A DNA stretch of 64,000 nucleotides from Kiritimatiellia bacterium (GTDB taxonomy: Bacteria; Verrucomicrobiota; Kiritimatiellia; JAFGHX01): contig JAFGHX010000057.1 in assembly GCA_016929905.1 (NCBI GenBank), positions 1 through 64,000 of the forward strand, given 5' to 3'. The notes below the pieces were generated by a model. That model saw only the letters and a program-made list of their open reading frames with translations. It made no database searches and was not told the origin of the DNA. This document shows positions 26,601 to 32,960 of this stretch, piece after piece. Numbering within the stretch: position 1 is the stretch's first letter; every line of letters begins with the position of its first letter. A program made the position numbers and the translations under genes.

Positions 26601-27864
26601 GCGTGTTTCCCGAGGCCGGGCCGCCGACGGCGACACCGTCAGCCGTGGTGGCAAACACACCTTTGCCGTTTCCGTACACGCTACCGCCGTTGCCGCCGGC
26701 GCCGCCGGCGTACCAGCAGACAAGACCTTCTTCCCACGAATCCCCACCATCGCCGCCATCGCCGGCGTGAGCGGCATTGCCGGTGAACCGAACGCCGCAG
26801 CCGTTGAAACGCGCGCCCGCTTCCAAGAGAGCCGCACTGCCACCCGCATGTCCGGCGCTGCCCCCGTCGCCGCCACGTTTCTTGTACCCCCCGACAAACA
26901 CATCGCCCTGGGCGCCGCCATCGCCGGCGGCGCCGCCGGCGCCGCCGATCGCCTCGTTCTCGCTCAGCACGACATTCGTAACCGCGGCAACCCCACCGCT
27001 GGCCATATAGAGCGCGCCGCCGTATCCAACGCCGCCGTGGCCGCCGTGGCCGCCGTGGCCGGCCCAGTCGCCCGACTGGCCTTTCTTGCCGTCGCCGCCG
27101 TTGCCGCCCGCCGTCGTGTTGTCGCGAATCGTGCAGTCGGACAAAGCGGCCGTTCCTGCGATCCAAAACGCGCCGCCAAAGGCGTGTGTACCGTTGCCGC
27201 CGTCCTCGCCCCACGACGCACCATGCGCGCCATCCAGTCCAAACGCGGTGTTGTGGGCGACTTCGCCGCCCTGCACCGTCAGCGCCCCGCCGGACTTGAC
27301 GGCGACTCCGCCGCCCCGGGACAAGAGCTCACCCTTGGCCTCGTTGTAGATCACGCGGCAATTCGTCATCTCAAGCGTCGCGCCGGCGGTGTCGACAAGT
27401 ATGCCGCCGCCCACTCCGTGCGTGCCGCCGGCCCCATCATCCACGGCGCAGCCGCCACGGATGATCAGATTCTCCAGCCGAAGGTGCGCGCCGGGCTGGA
27501 CATGGATGACCCGGTCGTAAACGGGCCAACCGGCATCCGGACATACGGTTGCGCGGCCGGAACCGGTGTACTGAATCGTTACGCACCTGCCCGGCTGGCT
27601 GGCGACGTCCAGATCGCCGTGCAGGTTCGCATTGTCAGGCACTGGGGGCAGTGTCAACGCGTAGTTCGTGCCGCCCAGCAGTCGAATCGTGACATCCTCC
27701 GGCGCCGTGGCGGCCTGGCTGACGGCTTCGCGCAGACTGATGTGATCGTCGTGTGCGTCTATGCAATCCTTTCCCGTCGTCACGTCTATCACGATCTCAG
27801 ATCGCGAGCCGGGCGTCAGGACCGAGAGCAACAGGAACGCAACAACCAGATGGCGATTACGCAT
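23635..27864 (-). CDS. Large exported right-handed beta-helix protein with CSLREA-type start
   Basis: A 1409-residue protein from ATG 27864, which has GAGGAGG upstream and a signal peptide (LVVAFLLLSVLTPGSRS). A CSLREA-like motif follows (DDHISLREAVSQAA). Residues 100-480 are glycine-rich beta-helix coils with many GGxGG units. Two repeat blocks start with VSRTGGAVFPYITWDTAA and VSKQGGNTFPYNSWAMAA, each followed by helix coils of the form NCVITGNHTEQFGGGA and an end unit DSPCRDSG or DSPCVDAG with DIGAYEF. Near the C-terminus lies a calcium-binding-type DTDGDAMPDRWE segment and a final beta domain. Such proteins are surface adhesins or polysaccharide-binding or -lyase proteins. The ATG overlaps the stop of the receiver gene upstream by 8 bp (ATGCGTAA), so translation is coupled to a signalling gene. 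Confidence 0.85.
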   Translation of the reverse strand: MRNRHLVVAFLLLSVLTPGSRSEIVIDVTTGKDCIDAHDDHISLREAVSQAATAPEDVTIRLLGGTNYALTLPPVPDNANLHGDLDVASQPGRCVTIQYTGSGRATVCPDAGWPVYDRVIHVQPGAHLRLENLIIRGGCAVDDGAGGTHGVGGGILVDTAGATLEMTNCRVIYNEAKGELLSRGGGVAVKSGGALTVQGGEVAHNTAFGLDGAHGASWGEDGGNGTHAFGGAFWIAGTAALSDCTIRDNTTAGGNGGDGKKGQSGDWAGHGGHGGHGGVGYGGALYMASGGVAAVTNVVLSENEAIGGAGGAAGDGGAQGDVFVGGYKKRGGDGGSAGHAGGSAALLEAGARFNGCGVRFTGNAAHAGDGGDGGDSWEEGLVCWYAGGAGGNGGSVYGNGKGVFATTADGVAVGGPASGNTRHAGSGGTGGLGDPDGANGTDGLQMAGSVAVVEATVYVGSEDGGSGGYLAGVTVELLNERMEAFCHDVSRSGTNNVLFQHDKDMVFIRVVRPAGHIFGPQPPSDVDSAGLSELLRGNHTLLVPLCEKVLVSRTGGAVFPYITWDTAARNIADAVAAAGNDGVTVLVEEGIYVMDQSVIVSNHVNLRSVSGGDDTILDGNGLCRCVQVTCADAVLDGFTIRNGYHSEGGGGVEVESGMVANCVITGNHTEQFGGGALIREHGLLRNCVVCGNRTEGHGGGVFCHPGGTVESCTIVGNEAGTGGGFYGAGACVVKNTVIRFNEAPADSDWGTLWGSGSFLDCCTLPSVGTGCVTNDPLLADPGKHDYRLLPDSPCRDSGANQPWMSGATDVRGLERVAGGVVDIGAYEFGVCRITTVCPLPGTISPVGPIDVAEFSSVTFTIAAVEGRAVQNVNVDGLSVGWPEEYTFWFSPGDHEISVACGPCYFVSKQGGNTFPYNSWAMAATDIADAVVAATAYSGPATVLVADGSYRLYAQIAIDKPMTIRSVNGSAATTVNAYGDCRCFNLSHVHAVVEGITVKGGYVYGENGAGVRIQSAGTVRNCHIRENAQNEKSTSVRSPCAGGGGGVAIEGGGWVDGCLITDNTAYRGAGLRCWGGVVTNCIISCNSANGWLSDGGGICCSDGTLVSHCIVNENEVLVGWGSGVSCSESLVRDCVICWNKNSSTGLTNAALQVCRDSRIEHCTIAQNERAGLVREDGWCAVRNTIIWNNCMGGSQWAGLLDARSLVTHCCTLPAVGEGCMSNSPSFVDAAAHDFRLQADSPCVDAGVLASGVSLDLNGTARPLDGNDDGTALPDIGAYEFPDATTDTDGDAMPDRWENSNGLNAAVADADGNDDNDAHTNLEEYLADTDPRDPDSILRIVDIGGGADGVTVRWQGGTRVVQYLEICTDLCASPQVWTTIFTNTPPTPITHAVIDLQPAGDRGYYRIRVGM

Positions 27865-28351
27865 GGTACTCCTCCTCGCCGATCGGCAGTCGGTCATGGC
27901 CATGCCCATCCGTGCGCCTGGCCAGGGCCTGTTCGACACTGCGGACCAGCCGTCCGTGTTCCAGCGGTTTGCACAGGTAGTCACAGGCGCCGCCTTTCAT
28001 ACACGCCGCCGCCGTGCGCGCATCGTCCGCGGCCGAGATGACGATGACGGGCACGTCGGGATGCTCGGCGACGATACGCGCGAGCAGGGCTTCGCCGCGC
28101 AGGTGCGGCATCGCGAGATCGAGCAGCACGACGGCGGCCCCGTGCCGCCCGAGCGCGGGCACCACGTCGCGCGGGTCGTCGAACGTACGCAGATTCGTCA
28201 GACCCGCCAGCCGCAGCTCGGTCGCGAACGCGAAAAGGACCTCGGCCTCGTCATCGACGATCAGAATCGGGCACGGCGGGTACGCCGTGCGCGGCGGCGT
28301 ATCCTCTTGCGGCTGAGTCCCGGTGACTTTCGTTTCCGTGTATGTGTTCAC
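27857..28351 (-). CDS. Single-domain response regulator (receiver only)
   Basis: A receiver domain without output: PILIVDDEAEVLFAF (acidic pair about residues 33-34), LLDLAMPHLRG (phospho-acceptor aspartate about 78), VIVISAAD and CDYLCKPL (conserved lysine about 128). The C-terminal 20 residues are polar and end at the start of the beta-helix gene. It is close to the receiver of the NtrC-type protein at 28777-30204 (shared AFxTELRLxG, DPRxVxPxL, CMKxGAxDYLxKPLExGRLV), suggesting duplication. I place the start at GTG 28351 (164 residues); the frame is open to a TTG at 28381, but that lies within a possible sigma-54 site. Without a DNA-binding domain it should act by protein contact or as a phosphate sink. 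Confidence 0.82.
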   Translation of the reverse strand: MNTYTETKVTGTQPQEDTPPRTAYPPCPILIVDDEAEVLFAFATELRLAGLTNLRTFDDPRDVVPALGRHGAAVVLLDLAMPHLRGEALLARIVAEHPDVPVIVISAADDARTAAACMKGGACDYLCKPLEHGRLVRSVEQALARRTDGHGHDRLPIGEEEYHA

Positions 28352-28365
28352 GGCCCCGTGCAGCA

Positions 28366-28380
28366 GCAGAAACCGTGCCA
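28366..28380 (-). promoter_or_regulatory. Candidate sigma-54 promoter of the receiver/beta-helix pair
   Basis: On the minus strand TGGCAC-N5-CTGC places GG and GC exactly 10 bases apart, as sigma-54 requires, directly before the receiver gene and downstream of a gene for a sigma-54 activator. Against it: the -12 element is CTGC rather than TTGC, and the implied transcript start is only a few bases before GTG 28351. Direct repeats CGGACGGAAGTT at 28480-28491 and 28498-28509 lie about 100 bp upstream, where an activator could bind. Confidence 0.3.
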
Positions 28381-28381
28381 A

Positions 28382-28776
28382 CCGGGAACAGACCTGCTAA
28401 ACCGGCACGGACAGGCCGGATTGACGCCTTGCACCCGTTGCGCCGGGACAGCAAGGGCTGCAACCTTTGTACCGAGGGCCGGACGGAAGTTGCGGTTCGG
28501 ACGGAAGTTCCGGGGGTTCGGCGACGCGCGGCAAGGCACCGGACAAGCCGAGGCGGGAGCCTTCGGTGGCGCACGTCTCCAGCCTGCCGGGACAAAGCCA
28601 CGAAGGGCAAAGGCCGGACGGGGGAGCCGCACCAGCATGTGTGAAGACGGAGTGGCCGATAGCAGAGGAGCCCTCTCGGCTGGTCCTGCCGGCTTTCGGC
28701 CCGGGAAAAGCGGCGACCTGCCGCCGCCTTTCAGGCTATGGCGGACACAGGACGCCGCAGCAAACGGGGGAAACCT
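28382..28776. repeat. Repeat-rich intergenic stretch between NtrC-type gene and receiver gene
   Basis: No gene is recognised. It contains inverted CCTTCGTGGC/GCCACCGAAGG-like sequence around 28560-28605, two direct CGGACGGAAGTT repeats 18 bp apart, and the core GCTATGGCGGAC (28735-28746), which recurs at 44756-44767 and, with one change, at 50798-50809. This looks like dispersed REP-type material and separates the two-component genes from the receiver/beta-helix pair. Confidence 0.5.
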
Positions 28777-30204
28777 TCATGCCGGCCGCTCCCGGCGTTT
28801 GAGCCGTTTGCTCAAGGCCTGGCGGCTGATCCCGAGTGTGTCGGCGGCCACGGACAGGTTGCCGTCCGCGCGGCGCAACGCTTCCTGCACAAGCTGTTCG
28901 CCGGCTTCGGCCAGGGCCGGCAGCTTCTCGAAGCCGGCGAACAGCGAGTCCGTGCCGGCGTCGGGCGTCGGAGCCTGCTCGCCGGCCGGCGCGCCGCCGG
29001 CGGCTTGAATACCCGCCTTGAACGCGGCGGTCGAGAGCACGCCGCCCTCATGACGGCCGACCGCATCGAAAACCATGGCGCGCAGCTCACGGACGTTGCC
29101 CGGGAAATGATAGGCCCCAAGCAGTTGGAACAACTCGCGGGGAACAGTCGGCGTCTTCTTGCCCTGTTCCACCGCCGCCTCCTGCAGGAAGCGGTCGACG
29201 AGGCCGGGCAGATCGTCGGGCCGTTCGCGCAGGGGCGGGACATGCACGTGGTGGGTACGCAGCCGGTAATACAGATCGCGCCTGAACCGGCCCGCCTCGC
29301 ATGCCTCGGCCACGTTCGTGCTGGTGGCGGCCATGATCCGCGCGTCCGACCGGCTCGGCACATCCCGGCCGAGCGGCAGGTACTCGCCTTCCTGGATCAG
29401 GTTCAACAGCTTCACTTGCGAGACGGGGCTCAGGTCGCCGATTTCGTCCAGGAAGAGCGTGCCCCCGGCCGCGGTTTCGACCATGCCGCCGCGCGCGCCG
29501 TCGGCCCCGGTGAACGCGCCCTTGACGTGGCCGAACAAGGTGTCGGCGAACACCTGGTCGTCGAGCCCCGCCACATTCACCCGCACGAATTTGCCCGTCC
29601 GTCCACTCAGGCTGTGCGCCGCCTGCGCCACGAGTTGCTTGCCCACTCCCGTTTCCCCTGTAATCAACAGCGCCTGCGGACTTGGCGCCACCAACTCGAT
29701 ATACCGGAAGACGGCCAGCATGCTCTTCTCGCCGGTGAACATGGCGGCGAACGCCTCCGGATGCTGCAACGTGTCGGCCAGCAGGCCTTCACGCAACGCG
29801 TTGAGTTCGCGCTGCATCTGCCGGTGCGCCAGCGCATGGCGCACACAGGTCACCAACCGCCCTTCCTCCAACGGCTTGGTCAGGTAGTCGTAGGCGCCCG
29901 CTTTCATGCATTCGACGGCGGTGCCCACTTCCGCCGCCGCCGTCACCACGATGACGGGTATCTCGGGATAGGCGCCGACGATCTGCGCGAGCAGGTCCTG
30001 CCCGCGCACATGGGGCATCATCAGATCGAGCAAAACGGCCTCCGCGCCTGTGGCGGCGAGCTTCGGCAACACCTCGCGCGGATCACTGCACGTGGCCACG
30101 TTGGAAATACCGCCCAAGCGCAACTCGGTGGAGAAAGCCGTCAGGACTTCCGGCTCGTCATCGACGACGAAGACCGGCCGCGCGGGCTCGGCAACATCAG
30201 GCAT
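28777..30204 (-). CDS. NtrC-family sigma-54-dependent response regulator
   Basis: A 475-residue protein with all three NtrC modules. Receiver (1-125): acidic pair at DDEPEV, phospho-acceptor D60 in LLDLMMPHVRG, lysine in YLTKP (110). AAA+ (about 150-385): Walker A GETGVGKQ (183-190), the sigma-54 contact loop GAFTGA (229-234), Walker B GGTLFLDEIGD (247-257) and arginine finger region FRRDLYYRL. C-terminal Fis-type helix-turn-helix: ADGNLSVAADTLGISRQAL. It activates transcription from sigma-54 promoters when phosphorylated, presumably by the kinase encoded just upstream. I chose ATG 30204, which overlaps the kinase stop by 8 bp (ATGCCTGA). A plausible target is the receiver/beta-helix pair downstream. 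Confidence 0.93.
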   Translation of the reverse strand: MPDVAEPARPVFVVDDEPEVLTAFSTELRLGGISNVATCSDPREVLPKLAATGAEAVLLDLMMPHVRGQDLLAQIVGAYPEIPVIVVTAAAEVGTAVECMKAGAYDYLTKPLEEGRLVTCVRHALAHRQMQRELNALREGLLADTLQHPEAFAAMFTGEKSMLAVFRYIELVAPSPQALLITGETGVGKQLVAQAAHSLSGRTGKFVRVNVAGLDDQVFADTLFGHVKGAFTGADGARGGMVETAAGGTLFLDEIGDLSPVSQVKLLNLIQEGEYLPLGRDVPSRSDARIMAATSTNVAEACEAGRFRRDLYYRLRTHHVHVPPLRERPDDLPGLVDRFLQEAAVEQGKKTPTVPRELFQLLGAYHFPGNVRELRAMVFDAVGRHEGGVLSTAAFKAGIQAAGGAPAGEQAPTPDAGTDSLFAGFEKLPALAEAGEQLVQEALRRADGNLSVAADTLGISRQALSKRLKRRERPA

Positions 30205-31762
30205 CGGCTTTTCCTCCCTGTTCGGGTTCGCCCCGCCGCCCGGTCCCGGCAACGGGCAGTAGCACCAGAACGGAGGTGCCCTGCCCGGGTTTGGACCCCA
30301 CCTCGATCCGGCCTCCGTAGTCGTTGACGATCCTGGCCGAAATCGCCATCCCGAGCCCCATTCCCTTGCTGTCGGATTTGGTCGTAAAGAACGGATCGAA
30401 GATGCGATTCCGGGTTTGGGTGTCCATCCCGATCCCTTCGTCCTGCACGGCGATCACGACCGACTCAGCCGCCCGGTCAAACGCCGTGCTGACGAGCACC
30501 GCGCCATTCTTGTCTTCGAGCGCCTGGCAGGCGTTGAGGACGAGATTGATGACCACCTGTTCCAGGCGCTGGAAGCCGGCTTCGACCGGCGGAAGATCCT
30601 CGGCATACTCGACACGGAAGTTGTCGGTGTACTTGCGCGTCTGCGGTGCGAGCAGCACCATCGCCTCGCGGACCACCTCGTTCACCGCTACGGGCTCGGT
30701 CCGGCCGGCCTCGCCGCTCTCGCGCCGGGCGAAATCGCGCAGGCTCGACACGGTCTGCTTGATGCGTTCGGCGCCTTTCTTGATGCCGCCCAGCAGGGCG
30801 GGTACCGTCTCGCGCGCATCCCGAACCGTGAGTGCGCCGCCCGGCAACGCGCGCGCGTCATCATCGTCGCCCAGGGCGGCATCCACGCTCTCCCAGATCT
30901 TCTCCATGTTGTAGGTATTCGACAAGATGTAGGTGTTCGGATTGTTGATCTCATGCGCGACGCCGGAGACCAGCGTCCCGAGCGACACCAGTTTCGATGC
31001 CTGGAAGAGCTCTTCCTGCTGCCGCCGGTTTCTCGCCTCCGCCTCGCGGCGCTGCTCCAGGCTGCTGGCAAATCCGCTGAGCAGGCGGTTAACCGCCGTA
31101 ACCAGGATTCCCATCTCATCTTTCGCGTGGCTCCTGGGCATCTCCAGCATCCGCTTGTCCGGCGCGCCGGGGTCTACCTCCGCCACCTGCCGGGTAATGA
31201 GCAGCAGCGGTTTGGTCAATGTATGGAAGAACAGGAAAGCGAGCACCGCCGCCAACGCGAAGGCGAAACTGATGACGATCACGATGCTCAACGCGGCCCG
31301 CTTCATGAACCCGGACGCGGCCACCGCGGGATCGACCGTAATCCTCAGCGTACCGACCTGAAGGCCGGCCCGGCCGTAGGCGAGCGGCACTGTCCGCTCT
31401 TCGACATGGCCGAAGACGCGGCGCGTGAAAGGGCCCGGTCCCGGAGCGGACCGCGGCCGGCGTTCCCGAGCGAGGAGGGTCCCCATGTCATCTGTAATGC
31501 CCGCTTCGATAATGGGATCACAGGCCAGGAGGCCGCGAATCACGGTGGCGGCCAACCTGTCGTCCACGTTGTAGGCCGACTCAGCCGCGGAGGCCTGCAA
31601 CGAGCTCACCACCTGCCGCAGCATGGTCTCGCAAGCCCGCCGCTCGCTCGACAAGTCATAGCCGATCTGCACGACGGCGAAAACCGTGCCCAGCGCACAG
31701 GCGGTCACGAGCGAGCCGAACGCCTGGCGATACGACAGCCTATCGCGAATGCGCACCTGCAT
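30197..31762 (-). CDS. Membrane sensor histidine kinase, NtrB/ZraS-like architecture
   Basis: A 521-residue kinase with two membrane helices (about 14-34 and 156-180) flanking a periplasmic sensor of about 120 residues, then a HAMP-like linker (TLTKPLLLITRQV), a HisKA region with H270 in VSGVAHEINNPN, and a HATPase domain with an N-box near NLVLNACQAL (about 410), DEGIGM (441) and GLGMAISARIV. The E-I-N-N-P after the histidine is typical of kinases that pair with NtrC-type regulators, and the cognate gene overlaps its 3' end. Its own start overlaps the 3' end of the solute-binding protein gene by 23 bp, so the three are one translationally coupled operon. Confidence 0.93.
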   Translation of the reverse strand: MQVRIRDRLSYRQAFGSLVTACALGTVFAVVQIGYDLSSERRACETMLRQVVSSLQASAAESAYNVDDRLAATVIRGLLACDPIIEAGITDDMGTLLARERRPRSAPGPGPFTRRVFGHVEERTVPLAYGRAGLQVGTLRITVDPAVAASGFMKRAALSIVIVISFAFALAAVLAFLFFHTLTKPLLLITRQVAEVDPGAPDKRMLEMPRSHAKDEMGILVTAVNRLLSGFASSLEQRREAEARNRRQQEELFQASKLVSLGTLVSGVAHEINNPNTYILSNTYNMEKIWESVDAALGDDDDARALPGGALTVRDARETVPALLGGIKKGAERIKQTVSSLRDFARRESGEAGRTEPVAVNEVVREAMVLLAPQTRKYTDNFRVEYAEDLPPVEAGFQRLEQVVINLVLNACQALEDKNGAVLVSTAFDRAAESVVIAVQDEGIGMDTQTRNRIFDPFFTTKSDSKGMGLGMAISARIVNDYGGRIEVGSKPGQGTSVLVLLPVAGTGRRGEPEQGGKADA

Positions 31763-32630
31763 CGTTCACGCGCTCTCCCATGAGTCGCTCGTATGTTCCG
31801 TCCTTCTCCATCCCCGCCATCGCTCGGTCGAACTCGCCGGCCAGCCGGGCCAGCCCGGGCCTCTTCCGGCTGAAGATCAGATATGTGGGCACCGTCTCGA
31901 TCGGGGGCGACAGCTTGAGGATCCGGCCTTCCGCGCCCACGTGTTTCTGCAGGTGGCCCATGTCGTGTTCCGTATGCGGCATCAATTCGAACCGCCCGCG
32001 GAGCAGCTTCTTGAGGGCCGTGGCGGGATCGGTCGCCGGATCGACGCGGCAAAAGGCCCCGCTCGCAAGGAGTCCGTCCAATTCCATTCCATAGCTGTAC
32101 CCGCGCACGGTCCCGATCGAACGGTTCGTCACGGCATTGAGGTCGCCGGCAAAGGTAATCGGCGACTCGGCAAGCACATAGAACGAGACCACCCGCCACA
32201 TCACGGGGCGCGTCGGGTAGTGCGCGAAGGCTTCGCGTTCCGGCCTGCGGTAGACGGTGAACATGCCATCGACCACGCCGTGCTCGACCATCAGCAGGCC
32301 CCTGGCGTAGGGAACCATGCGGATGTCCGCACGGCACCCGATCCTGGCGAGCGCTTCGCGGACGATATCCACGGCGCAGCCCTTGATTTCCGTACCCTCC
32401 GTGTGCATCGTGGGGTGGTACTCGAACGTGACGAGGTCCAGCGTCTGCGTCTCGGCCCGCGCCGACTGGACACAGAGCCACGTCAGCAAGAGGGCCGCCA
32501 CAAACGCCGCCGGCGAAGAAGCCCGCCATGCCAATGTTCCGATCGTGTTCGGGCAACCGCAAGCGGCCGGCGCATGAACGCCAACCAGCCGGGCCCCGGC
32601 TCCATGCGTGGAAACGCGCGCGTGAATCAT
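31740..32630 (-). CDS. Periplasmic solute-binding protein, family 3 type, linked to the sensor kinase
   Basis: A 296-residue exported protein. The hydrophobic core AAFVAALLLTWLCVQSARA ends near residue 59, so the true start may be internal; ATG 32630 is kept because AGGA lies before it. The mature part resembles amino-acid-type binding proteins (SBP_bac_3): FEYHPTMHTEGTEIKGCAVD, MVPYARGLLMVEHGVVDGM, SIGTVRGYSYG and FELMPHTEHDMGHL. No permease or ATPase gene is nearby, and the gene overlaps the histidine kinase, so it more likely presents a ligand to the kinase sensor than feeds a transporter. That role is inference from position. Confidence 0.8.
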   Translation of the reverse strand: MIHARVSTHGAGARLVGVHAPAACGCPNTIGTLAWRASSPAAFVAALLLTWLCVQSARAETQTLDLVTFEYHPTMHTEGTEIKGCAVDIVREALARIGCRADIRMVPYARGLLMVEHGVVDGMFTVYRRPEREAFAHYPTRPVMWRVVSFYVLAESPITFAGDLNAVTNRSIGTVRGYSYGMELDGLLASGAFCRVDPATDPATALKKLLRGRFELMPHTEHDMGHLQKHVGAEGRILKLSPPIETVPTYLIFSRKRPGLARLAGEFDRAMAGMEKDGTYERLMGERVNDAGAHSR

Positions 32631-32809
32631 GCCCCGATCCTACCACGGGAATGTCCAGGAGAGAAGGCTTTCTTCTGCCGAGGCGTTCGCGGCGCAGGCA
32701 GGCTCCGGATTAGGGGCTAGCAGCCCATCGGATTTTTGCGCCGTGCTTGGCTGGGCGCCAAGCCCCAAGTCTGCTATTGTGTTTTGCTCCGTAAAACCTT
32801 TTTTTGAAC

Positions 32810-32950
32810 TCATCCCATTGCCAGTTTCAGGTTCCACAATCGCTTGAAGTTGTAAGCCAGCCCGAGCAGTTGCCATTCCCAACAAAGAGTGACCCAATCT
32901 CGCGAAGCGAAACGAAGCAGACTGTCGGTTTCGGGGGTCTGCGGGATGCA
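32810..32950 (-). pseudogene. DDE-type transposase remnant, C-terminal end
   Basis: In a frame separate from any long open frame the minus strand encodes EWQLLGLAYNFKRLWNLKL followed by AMG and a stop at 32810-32812. The LLGLAYNFKRL pattern is the usual C-terminal helix of DDE insertion-sequence transposases of the IS1182/IS5 kind. Similarity fades upstream of about 32900. The T-rich and inverted-repeat stretch downstream (32740-32800) may be the element's end. The remnant directly abuts the 3' end of the LamG gene. Confidence 0.5.
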
Positions 32951-32960
32951 AACCGCAGCG

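Noticed and set aside
26680-27120. GCC/GGC-rich repeats as a CRISPR or other array
   Set aside because: They are irregular glycine-codon runs in the beta-helix gene, with no fixed repeat and spacer lengths.
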